Below, piece after piece: positions 46,821-53,747 of a stretch of 64,000 nt of DNA (the stretch's first letter is position 1; every line of letters starts with the position of its first letter). The notes below the pieces were generated by a model. The model was not told the DNA's origin. It was given only the letters and a program-made list of their open reading frames with translations, and made no database searches. Both the position numbers and the translations under genes were made by a program. The stretch comes from Alphaproteobacteria bacterium (GTDB lineage: Bacteria > Pseudomonadota > Alphaproteobacteria > ATCC43930 > CGMCC-115725), in contig JAGWON010000011.1 in NCBI GenBank assembly GCA_028871055.1, positions 46,983-110,982 on the forward strand. Reading direction: 5' to 3'.

Positions 46821-48032
46821 TCAGCCGCGCGGCACGTGAGCATCGCGATGGGCCGGTTCCCAGGGGGGAAACAGCCGCACGAACAACCACAGGAGAAGAA
46901 ACGGCACAGTCAGTAGGCCGGCGGCCGCGACCAGACCGTCGCGCCCGAGCACGGGAGGGGCGTAGACGAGCAGCCCGCGCATGGTCTTCGACAGCTCCTG
47001 GCCGCCGATCACCACGTTCCAGCGCATCGCGAAGACCTCGATCAGGACCACGACCGCCGCGACCGCAAGGCCGCGCACGAGGGTTTTCCCGCGTTCACGG
47101 AACACGATCAGCCAGGTCAGCAGGATCAGCGCGATCGCGGATCCCGCCGCCTGGATCGTGAGGCCCGCGCGGATCGGTCCGCGGATCAGCGCTTCGATCA
47201 TCTGGATTCCTTCCTCGCTTCGGTAGAACATCGTCAGATATTCCAGTCCCTCGACGACGACGACGACGATCAGGAACGACCACAGGGCCTGGGCGAGCGC
47301 CCGCAAGCAGGTCTCGTCGGCCGGCGTCCTGCGGATGCGGGACGTCGCGATGTAGAGGACGATCAAAAGCCCGATTCCGGATACCACCGCGGACAGCAGA
47401 AAGATGACCGGCATCAGGTCGGACGACCACCATTGGCGCGATTTGAGCGATCCGAAGACGAAGCCGACATATCCGTGCAGCAACGTCGCCGCCGGAATGC
47501 CGATCATCGCGAGCGCGCGCGCCCATCGCCGGTCGTAGCCGAGGGCGCGTTCGGACACGTCGTCGGAATCCAACGCCAGAATTCTGTAGAAGAGTTTCCG
47601 CAGGCCGCGGTTGTGTCCGGCCGACGCGACGAAATCCGCGCGAAACGCGAACCAGGTCTCCAGCATCAATACGACGACATAAAAGCTGGCGACATAACTG
47701 AAGGCGGCGAACGCCGAGCTCCAGTGCGGCGTGATCATCGCCTCGAAGGCGCGTTCCGGATGGCCGAGATGCAGCAGCAGCGGCGCGGGAACGCAGATCA
47801 TGAACGCGAGCGCGGTCAGGAGCGCGAACCGCGCCACCGGCTTGAACTGCTGCATACCGAACACGTGGTAGAAGCTCGAGACGATGAATGCGCCGGCGAC
47901 CAACCCGGTCAGATAGGGATAGATGACGATCAGCTCGCTCCACGGGATGATCGTCTCGTTCGGATAGACGTAACCGACGAACGGCGATGCCTGGAACAGG
48001 GGAACCTGAAAGAGCGCCGTCACCATCGCCAT
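46821..48032 (-). CDS. NrfD/PsrC-family quinol-interacting membrane subunit
   Basis: 403 residues with about nine to ten transmembrane helices. Family blocks are ELIVIYPYLTGLVAGAFIVS, LLHLGHPERAFEAMITPHWSSAF, and GYVGFVFGSLKSRQWWSSDLMPVIFLLSAVVSG. NrfD/PsrC proteins exchange electrons between the quinone pool and a periplasmic Fe–S subunit, here the ferredoxin encoded 7 nt upstream. Together with the multihaem cytochrome they form a conserved three-part module found in polysulfide, tetrathionate, nitrite and ACIII-type complexes. No catalytic molybdopterin subunit is present. Confidence 0.85.
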   Translation of the reverse strand: MAMVTALFQVPLFQASPFVGYVYPNETIIPWSELIVIYPYLTGLVAGAFIVSSFYHVFGMQQFKPVARFALLTALAFMICVPAPLLLHLGHPERAFEAMITPHWSSAFAAFSYVASFYVVVLMLETWFAFRADFVASAGHNRGLRKLFYRILALDSDDVSERALGYDRRWARALAMIGIPAATLLHGYVGFVFGSLKSRQWWSSDLMPVIFLLSAVVSGIGLLIVLYIATSRIRRTPADETCLRALAQALWSFLIVVVVVEGLEYLTMFYRSEEGIQMIEALIRGPIRAGLTIQAAGSAIALILLTWLIVFRERGKTLVRGLAVAAVVVLIEVFAMRWNVVIGGQELSKTMRGLLVYAPPVLGRDGLVAAAGLLTVPFLLLWLFVRLFPPWEPAHRDAHVPRG

Positions 48033-48039
48033 GTCCTCC

Positions 48040-48882
48040 TCATCGCACGTCCCGATTGATGCCGACGTAATAGACGCTGGGATGCGTGCCCATTTCCGGC
48101 TTCAGGACGTTCACGCGGTTGACGCGGATGAATTGGCTGATATCGCTCTGCGGATCGTCGAGGTCGCCGAAGATGCGCGCGCCGACCGGGCAAGCTTCGA
48201 CGCAGGCCGGCTTGAGTCCCTTGGTGATGCGGTGATAACACCAGGTGCACTTGTCGGCGACGCCGAGCGCCTCGTTGAAGGAACGGCTTCCGTAGGGACA
48301 GGCCTGCACGCAGTATCGGCAACCGATGCAATAATCCTGGTCGATCAGCACCACGCCGTCCGCGGTCCGGAAGGTCGCGCCGACGGGACAGACCTGCACG
48401 CAGGGCGGGTTCGCGCAGTGATTGCAGAGCTTCGGGACGAAGAACGCTTTCTCGACGTTGCGGTCGTCGCGATCGTCGAACCGATAGGCATCGACCGACC
48501 CGGACGAAGCGGCGATGTCGCCGGCATCCGCTTGGCTGTCGACCCGCGGTCGCTCCTCGCCTTCGAGATAGACATAGCGTTCGACCCAGGTCCGGAAATG
48601 GTGCGGATCCATCGACACGCCGTTTTCCGTCTTGCAGGCGGTCACGCAGGAGAGACATCCGATGCAGCGCGTGGCATCCACGCCGAAGCCCCAGCGGTGC
48701 TTGGTCCAGTCGTAGCTCGCGGTCGGGAACGAACCTGCCGCAGACGCCTTGGCCGCGACGGAGCCGCTCGCGCGCTTGGCAAAGCCGCCGAGAAACTGCA
48801 GCGCCGTCGCGCCATAGACCGCGATCGCACCGATGAGGCGCAGGACGTGACGGCGATCCACGGGGCGGGTTTTCTTGGTCAT
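48040..48882 (-). CDS. Four-cluster periplasmic ferredoxin (NrfC/PsrB-like)
   Basis: 280 residues. A twin-arginine signal (RRHVLRLIGAIAVYG) indicates folded export. Four cysteine sets for [4Fe-4S] clusters are visible: CIGCLSCVTACK, CNHCANPPCVQVCPVG, CIGCRYCVQACPYG and CTWC…CVEACPVG. This DMSOR-type Fe–S subunit links the cytochrome to the NrfD-like membrane protein. Its ATG overlaps the stop of the upstream multihaem cytochrome gene (ATGA). Confidence 0.9.
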   Translation of the reverse strand: MTKKTRPVDRRHVLRLIGAIAVYGATALQFLGGFAKRASGSVAAKASAAGSFPTASYDWTKHRWGFGVDATRCIGCLSCVTACKTENGVSMDPHHFRTWVERYVYLEGEERPRVDSQADAGDIAASSGSVDAYRFDDRDDRNVEKAFFVPKLCNHCANPPCVQVCPVGATFRTADGVVLIDQDYCIGCRYCVQACPYGSRSFNEALGVADKCTWCYHRITKGLKPACVEACPVGARIFGDLDDPQSDISQFIRVNRVNVLKPEMGTHPSVYYVGINRDVR

Positions 48883-49961
48883 GGCGCGGCCTTGCATGCG
48901 GGTGAGGTCTTCGCGCCGCCGCAGGTCAAGCCGGCGTAATACGCCGCCAGCTGCTTGATATCCGCGGCGCTCAGACCGTGCGCGATCCGGCTCATCAGGG
49001 CGTCTTGGCGCGTCCCGATCCGATAGGCTTCGAGGGCGGCGGTCAGATACGTTTCGCTCTGCCCGGCAAGGTTGGGCACGACCCGATTGCCGCTGATGCC
49101 GCCCTCGCCGTGGCAGGTCGTGCACGCTGCCGCCGACGCTTTATCGCTCCCGGCATCGGAAACGAGCCGGACGGCGGTCGGCGTTTGTCGGCCAAGGCCG
49201 GAAAAATAGGCCGCCACGTTCGCGATATCCGTCGCGCTCAGGCTGGCCGCCATCTCGTTCATCATGGGCGCCTTGCGTGCGCCGGTCCGGTAGGCCTCCA
49301 GAGCGCCGACGAGGTAAGCTCTCTGCTGCCCGGCGAGATTGGGAAACTCCGGCGTGAGGCTCTTGCCGTTGGCGCCGTGGCAACCGGCGCAGGGCGCGGC
49401 GGCGACCTTGCCGGTCACGGCCGAACCGACCAGCGCCGCTTTCGGGATCGGCGGAAAGACGATCTTCGGCGCGTGCGGGCTGTGACAGGCGATACACTGC
49501 TGCGTTCCGGCGTGCTGCCGCACCGCGATTTGAGGCTGCGTCGCCGGTCGTCCCGCAATCGCCGCGTGGCATTGCGTGCAAAGCTGCACCGTGTCGGTCG
49601 GAACGCGCATCTTGCCGGTCACCAGCCCGTACCGCGCATCCATCAGGCGCTGGTGCGTATCGGCATTGGCCGGCGGCACCAGCGTGCCGACCTGCGGATG
49701 TCGGCCGGCCGCGCCGTGGCAGTCCTCGCAGTTGACGCGGTGCTGGCTCGCGGACCATGCCGTGAACTCCGGGCTATGGCAGGATGCGCACGAGCGTGCG
49801 CCCTGGTAGACGGGCGCGTCGCTCGCGATTTCCGTCACCGACTTGGCCCGGAAATGGCCGTAGGTCCAAAACGAGTGGGGAACCAGATAGATCTTGACGG
49901 CGAGGGCGAGAACGCCGGCCGCGGCCAGGAGCACAACGAGACGGACAATGTGCTTAGGCAT
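48879..49961 (-). CDS. Hexahaem c-type cytochrome
   Basis: 360 residues. An N-terminal membrane anchor/signal (VRLVVLLAAAGVLALAVKIYL) is followed by six CxxCH sites: CASCH, CEDCH, CTQCH, CIACH, CAGCH and CTTCH. The first four form a NapC/NrfH- or cytochrome c7-like part; the last two lie in two tandem class I cytochrome c domains (CAGCHGANGKSLTPEFPNLAGQ and CTTCHGEGGISGNRVVPNLA). It is the first gene of the operon, with GGAGG 8 nt upstream and an Fnr-type palindrome 118 nt upstream. Confidence 0.85.
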   Translation of the reverse strand: MPKHIVRLVVLLAAAGVLALAVKIYLVPHSFWTYGHFRAKSVTEIASDAPVYQGARSCASCHSPEFTAWSASQHRVNCEDCHGAAGRHPQVGTLVPPANADTHQRLMDARYGLVTGKMRVPTDTVQLCTQCHAAIAGRPATQPQIAVRQHAGTQQCIACHSPHAPKIVFPPIPKAALVGSAVTGKVAAAPCAGCHGANGKSLTPEFPNLAGQQRAYLVGALEAYRTGARKAPMMNEMAASLSATDIANVAAYFSGLGRQTPTAVRLVSDAGSDKASAAACTTCHGEGGISGNRVVPNLAGQSETYLTAALEAYRIGTRQDALMSRIAHGLSAADIKQLAAYYAGLTCGGAKTSPACKAAP

Positions 49962-50030
49962 CGCGTTGGCCTCCGCACGGCGGTTGTGATCCTTGGCACG
50001 GCAATTGCGATTTCATGCGATTAGCCGGGT

Positions 50031-50092
50031 AGAGTGTGATTAATCGCATCTTCCTGCTCCCGGCGCAGGGGCCGGTCGGTGATAATTATCAC
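50031..50092 (-). promoter_or_regulatory. Fnr/Crp-type operator and inverted repeat before the cytochrome operon
   Basis: GTGAT-AATT-ATCAC (50079–50092) is a perfect 14-bp palindrome of the Fnr/Crp class. About 41 bp downstream, at around 50044, a class II start site would be expected. A second inverted repeat, GCGATTA…TAATCGC, spans about 50018–50048. The Crp/Fnr gene at 45472 is the obvious candidate regulator. Confidence 0.6.
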
Positions 50093-50368
50093 TTAATGAG
50101 AAATATTAATTGCATGGCTGGGCGGCGATTTGAGGCTGGCTCACGGCCGATCCGCTCGCCGTCCGGCGTGACGAGGCCGTCGTCGATCGTCGCGAACCGG
50201 TTGGGCCTCTGCGTTCGGCGGCGGCGACGTAGAATTATTCGATGTCCAGAAACTCGCCCGCGATCTTCGGTGGAAGGTTGGAGGCGGGACGACGCGAATC
50301 GGATTCGCGCGGGCTGAGGAAAAATTGTCGAACGCGGTCGCCGCCGACCGGACTCATCCGAACGGCGG
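50093..50368. other. Non-coding stretch with a dispersed-repeat motif
   Basis: No credible gene. The sequence at about 50224–50260 (…GAATTATTCGATGTC…CTCGCCC) resembles 57042–57077, suggesting a dispersed intergenic repeat. Confidence 0.4.
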
Positions 50369-50584
50369 CTAACCGTGCTCGACGTGCACGCATGACATTC
50401 CGGCGGCAAGCAGCTTTATGTGGTGGCGAGCCGCGGCGGCTATTACGCCGGCGAAGGGCCGGCCCGGGTGTCGGCGTGCGCATGACGTTGCCGCCGGACA
50501 GTATTGCCGGCGAAGGATTGGCATGCCCGCCCATGCCAGAAGCAGCACGACCGCGAGCACAAGCGGAACGAACGTCACCAGCAT
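50369..50584 (-). CDS. Possible small membrane protein fused to an antisense azoR fragment
   Basis: 71 codons. The first 30 residues form a convincing membrane helix (MLVTFVPLVLAVVLLLAWAG then MPILRR) with GAGGGA upstream. The rest is read antisense through the 70-bp azoR fragment and has no protein-like character. Probably a small membrane-protein gene truncated by the fragment's arrival. Confidence 0.35.
   Translation of the reverse strand: MLVTFVPLVLAVVLLLAWAGMPILRRQYCPAATSCARRHPGRPFAGVIAAAARHHIKLLAAGMSCVHVEHG
50401..50470 (+). repeat. 70-bp copy of an internal azoR segment
   Basis: This matches 41269–41338 at 68 of 70 positions. That segment encodes GGKQLYVVASRGGYYAGE, the FMN-binding loop of the azoreductase. 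Neither end of the gene is present here, so it is a fragment without function. Confidence 0.85.
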
Positions 50585-50598
50585 TATGATTCCCTCGT

Positions 50599-50775
50599 GG
50601 TCAGACTCCAACGGATGTTACCCGCTTTCACCCGTCACCCCGGGCCAGCGGCGACGCCGCGCGACCCGGGGGTCCACCGCGCCGCTCAGCCATGGACCCC
50701 GGCTCGCGCTTCGCTTGGCCGGGGTGACAATTTAGAAAAGGGTCGGACTCGCGTATTTGCATCGGACCACTAGTG
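50599..50775. repeat. Dispersed repeat, copy A (about 177 bp)
   Basis: This segment shares over 90% identity by eye with 51729–51902. It contains nested inverted repeats: GTCACCCCGG (50634–50643) with CCGGGGTGAC (50719–50728), and GGGGTCCA with TGGACCCC inside. The structure is that of a non-coding, MITE- or REP-like palindromic element. Confidence 0.85.
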
Positions 50776-51246
50776 TGTGCCGCACGCCTGTTCCAGTGCG
50801 ACGATGATGGATCCGGCGCGGCGCATGGTGCGAAAGCTTGCATGAACCGCTGTCGCACCGGAGCTTGTCTCGAAACTCTCGCAGCGTCGGATCGCCCTGC
50901 CTTGGCGCAGATCGAGCCGCGATAACAAGATTCGGACTTACGCCCGCCACAATGACGACAAAGCTTCACAGCTTGGTCACCTCGTTAACAGATTTATCAC
51001 TTCGTCCTCCGGCCTAAGGCTGTCACGCTTTTTTCGATTCTGGACGACGTCCAGGTTGCACCTTGCGGTGCGGGGAGGATCGGTGATCCGCCTCGGGCGT
51101 CGTCCCGTTTGTCGGTGATCGCAGTCGAGCGCTCGACCGAGAGCGGTCTTCTCAACGTCGATCTCGTGCGTCGCTCGTCGGAATAGCGGGTCACGCCTAT
51201 CGAGAGTCATCGTCCGGCGGTCCGGCCAAGGGAAAGGCAGGCAACC
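50776..51246. other. Non-coding region before the DUF1150 gene
   Basis: About 470 bases without a supported gene; frames here have no protein-like composition. A small palindrome GGACG-A-CGTCC lies near 51040. The DUF1150 promoter should be in the last 200 bases, but no clear element was recognised. Confidence 0.4.
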
Positions 51247-51468
51247 ATGACTAGCCAGGAAGTCGCACGACTCAAGACCATCTCGGCGAAGGAATTCGCG
51301 TATTGGGGGTTGCAGGACTTCGCCTATATCCGGTCGATCGTGGTCGAAGGGCAGCCAGCCTTCGCGATCCACGCCGCCAACGGTGCGCCGGTGGCGGTGT
51401 TGGAGACGCTGGTGGTCGCCCAGGCGGCTGTCCTTCAGAACGATCTGGAGCCGCTCAGCGTTCACTGA
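51247..51468 (+). CDS. DUF1150-family protein
   Basis: 73 residues matching the alphaproteobacterial DUF1150 pattern: GLQDFAYIRSIVVEGQPAFA, IHAANGAPVAVLE and a QNDLEPLSVH ending. The family is small, cytoplasmic and often found beside small heat-shock protein genes; its function is unknown to me. No hsp20 gene is adjacent here. Confidence 0.8.
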   Translation: MTSQEVARLKTISAKEFAYWGLQDFAYIRSIVVEGQPAFAIHAANGAPVAVLETLVVAQAAVLQNDLEPLSVH

Positions 51469-51503
51469 GCGCCGTCGCCATCACGCATATTCGGGAGGAT
51501 TAC

Positions 51504-51723
51504 ATGGCGCTCGATCCCGGGCGTCGGGCCGCCGGCATCCGCATTGCCCCGCGAGCGATCGGCGCCGCCTCTCTCCCGTTGGTGGTGTCGCCGCTCGGCG
51601 GATGCGGATCGAGCAAGCCCCCCGAGTACGGTCGTCGCCGGATCGCTGGCCAACTGCGTTCACGACGGCAATACCTATAGGGGGTTCCTGCGCGCCGCTG
51701 CCGGTGGCAGCGCAGCAGGGTAG
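51504..51723 (+). pseudogene. Small lipoprotein gene with an apparent frameshift in a C6 run
   Basis: After GGAGG and an ATG at 51504 the frame encodes MALDPGRRAAGIRIAPRAIG then AASLPLVVSPLGGCGSSKPP, a signal sequence with lipobox LGGC. After the CCCCCC run the frame turns to EYGRRRIAGQLRS and stops at 51680. Removing one C would give PPSTVVAGSLANCVHDGNTY and RGFLRAAAGGSAAG with a stop at 51723, which looks more like protein. It is a real frameshift or a base-calling error. Confidence 0.45.
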
Positions 51724-51728
51724 CTAGC

Positions 51729-51902
51729 GGTCAGAATCCAACGGATGTTGCCCGCTCACGCGTCACCCCGGGCGAGCGGCGACGCCGCGCGACCCGGGGT
51801 CCACCGCGCCGCTCAGCCATGGACCCCGGCTCGCGCTTCGCTTGGCCGGGGTGACAATTTAGAAAAGGGTCGGACTCATATATTTGCATCGGATCACTAG
51901 CG
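51729..51902. repeat. Dispersed repeat, copy B (about 174 bp)
   Basis: Direct-orientation second copy of the 50599–50775 element, including the nested GTCACCCCGG/CCGGGGTGAC inverted repeats and the ending GGAT(C)CACTAG. The two copies bracket the DUF1150 and lipoprotein genes. Confidence 0.85.
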
Positions 51903-52259
51903 CGCTGGCGCATTCTGTCGAACGACATCCGGGTCGTGGCGGCTATGCGGGCATGGAACCGCGCGTGCGACGTTGTTTGGAAAAATCCGAGCCCGAGCCA
52001 CCATCGGCGCCGATCTGCCCGAGGCGCTAACGGCGGTCCGATGTACGCGCCAATCCGTTAGGGTGCTGCTACGCCGCCATTTCTGTTAGTAATGTTCCGT
52101 ACAGCCCCGGTTTCTGTTGGTAATGTTCCTAACATTACGTCAAGCTACCGTGATCGTTGGCTTGGTTCGTTCAGGCCGCCGACGACCGAGAGACACGCTA
52201 GAACTCGACAGAAAACGGGCCGCGCGCACTCCCGCCTGGGGCACAGAGGGGAGGCTGTT
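51903..52259. other. Non-coding region with 31-bp tandem repeat and palindrome
   Basis: TTTCTGTTAGTAATGTTCC at 52080–52098 is repeated as TTTCTGTTGGTAATGTTCC at 52111–52129 (31-bp period). The second copy continues into the palindrome GTAATGTT-cct-AACATTAC. Tandem subterminal repeats of this kind occur at the ends of IS21/IS481-like elements, so this may be an IS end remnant. No transposase gene is near. Confidence 0.5.
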
Positions 52260-52451
52260 GTGCGCTGTTATTTCATGCGGAACGGACATATCGGTGCGGT
52301 CGAGCTTGTGACCGACGCATCCGACAGTGCCGCGATCACACAGGCCGAGGTACTATTTGCGAAGCGCCAAGACAAGTTCGAGGGCTTTGAAATCTGGGAT
52401 CGCACGCGGCTCGTTCATCGGCATCCGGTAGCGTTGCCGAAGTACGGGTGA
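52260..52451 (+). CDS. Small conserved hypothetical protein
   Basis: 63 residues: RCYFMRNGHIGAVELVTDASDS, then AAITQAEVLFAKRQDKFEGFEIWDRTRLVH. Similar small proteins are common in rhizobial genomes; the function is unknown to me. The GTG at 52260 follows GGGGAGG. A longer open frame upstream is not protein-like. Confidence 0.6.
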   Translation: MRCYFMRNGHIGAVELVTDASDSAAITQAEVLFAKRQDKFEGFEIWDRTRLVHRHPVALPKYG

Positions 52452-52561
52452 GGCCGAACTGTCCGGCGAGGCTCGCGACCAAGCGAGACCGGCGGCCCGC
52501 ACGGCGAGTTGTCGAGCTTAATGCGCGGGGTCGCTGCGGCCCTGCGCAAAGGGAGGCGAAG

Positions 52562-52843
52562 ATGCATTACAACGTGAGCTTCTTCAAAGACGTCCTCAGT
52601 TCCGACGGGCACGCGTTCAAATGCGTCCAGCGGGTGATCGCGGTGGACGCCGATAGCCCGAACGAGGCCATCAACGCCGCCAAACAGCAGTTCGAGCATC
52701 ATTGCAGTAATTACAGTATCGGTGACTGGCGGCTGTATGCCGAGGCCGTCGAATGCGCGATTAAACTACGGCCGCTCCGGCGCATGCCGAAGGCGACGCA
52801 GCACTCCGTCACCCGAACGGAGCAGACGGAGAAGGCGTCGTGA
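52562..52843 (+). CDS. Conserved hypothetical protein
   Basis: 93 residues: MHYNVSFFKDVLSSDGHAFK, CVQRVIAVDADSPNEAINAAKQQFEHH and DWRLYAEAVEC, an alpha/beta pattern with a short basic tail. I recognise the type from other alphaproteobacteria but know no function. Its stop codon overlaps the GTG of the DUF2934 gene, so the two are co-translated. Confidence 0.65.
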   Translation: MHYNVSFFKDVLSSDGHAFKCVQRVIAVDADSPNEAINAAKQQFEHHCSNYSIGDWRLYAEAVECAIKLRPLRRMPKATQHSVTRTEQTEKAS

Positions 52844-53040
52844 TCGCGGTCAGCAAGAGTGACGTCGCAATGCGTGCCTACCAGATCTGGGAGTCCGAAG
52901 GCTGCCCCGAGGGGCGAGACCTCGATCACTGGTATCGGGCGGAAACCGAACTCGCCGTTACGGCCTCACCGACGGTCGTCGCCGAAGATCCTCCTTCTCG
53001 GCCGTCGAACATGAGGCAGCGGCGATCGCGGAAACGCTAG
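52840..53040 (+). CDS. DUF2934-domain protein
   Basis: 66 residues. The DUF2934 signature AYQIWESEGCPEGRDLDHWYRAETEL is complete, followed by a disordered basic tail. The family is small and of unknown function, common in plant-associated and soil alphaproteobacteria. It is coupled by overlap to the preceding gene. Confidence 0.75.
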   Translation: MIAVSKSDVAMRAYQIWESEGCPEGRDLDHWYRAETELAVTASPTVVAEDPPSRPSNMRQRRSRKR

Positions 53041-53398
53041 GCCTTGTCATGCGGGCCCCTCTCGCTTTTGCATAAGAGGGGCTGCTCCGAAGCCGAAGGG
53101 CGTTACTATGCGCAATCCCAGGAGCTCGCCATGGCGGCGTGACTCAAACCAGAACGCCTCCGGCAAACCCGGGGCGGTTCAGAATTTCCTGTGGCGGGTG
53201 CTACACAATATCGCGCTAGCGCATGTTTCGCTCAGGTCGAATCACATCGTCTTCGTCGTTCCCGCGCGAGCGGAACCCAGAGGCCGGCCCCGGACGTGAT
53301 CCGAAGCGCCGCGCCGTTGCCCCGGATCAAGTCCGGGGCGGGCTCTGGACCCCGCTCCCCGCCGGCGCGGGGACAAGCTTCGCGGGGGCGACGGAAAA
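53041..53398. repeat. Non-coding region with a hairpin and dispersed palindromic repeats
   Basis: A hairpin GCCCCTCT…AGAGGGGC at about 53057–53085 may end the small-gene operon. From about 53245 to 53395 the sequence is a string of palindromic repeat units (CCCGCGCGAGCGGAACCC, CCCCGGATC…GTCCGGGG, CCCCGC…GCGGGG, GCTTCGCGGGGGCGACGG). The last unit resembles 57015–57050. No gene. Confidence 0.55.
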
Positions 53399-53412
53399 TT
53401 GATCTAGATCAA
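53399..53412 (+). promoter_or_regulatory. Perfect Fnr/FixK box upstream of the AprA-like operon
   Basis: TTGAT-CTAG-ATCAA matches the Fnr/FixK consensus at every conserved position and is a perfect palindrome. It lies 336 nt before the flavoprotein start. The sequence between them (53413–53747) contains no credible gene, so a long leader would be implied. Confidence 0.6.
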
Positions 53413-53747
53413 GACGGGGCGCGACGACATGGCGCAACCTAGCCCTTTGTTCATTCGTAAATCGGTGCCGTAATATCGATTTCAGCGCCAAGACGACCGA
53501 TGGCAAACCGGCGGCGGGGCCCTTGGCCCCGAATGGCGTGGGAGGAAATGGGGGAAATGGTTGAACCGACCTAGTGCGGTGGGTGACGGCGACGGCCCGG
53601 CAGCCGTATCCGCTTTCGGCGTGCGATCCCCGCCTGCGCGCGGGCGGCGCAGTTTGCCCGTGATCGCCATTTTCGCGGTGGCGAGAGAGATATCCTGATG
53701 CTCGCGGCGCGCGCGATCGAGTTTAGGACCGGGGAGGTTTCGGCATA

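Noticed and set aside
50977..51465. A 162-codon minus-strand frame before and across the DUF1150 gene
   Set aside because: Antisense to DUF1150 and compositionally a shadow; no ribosome binding site or motif.
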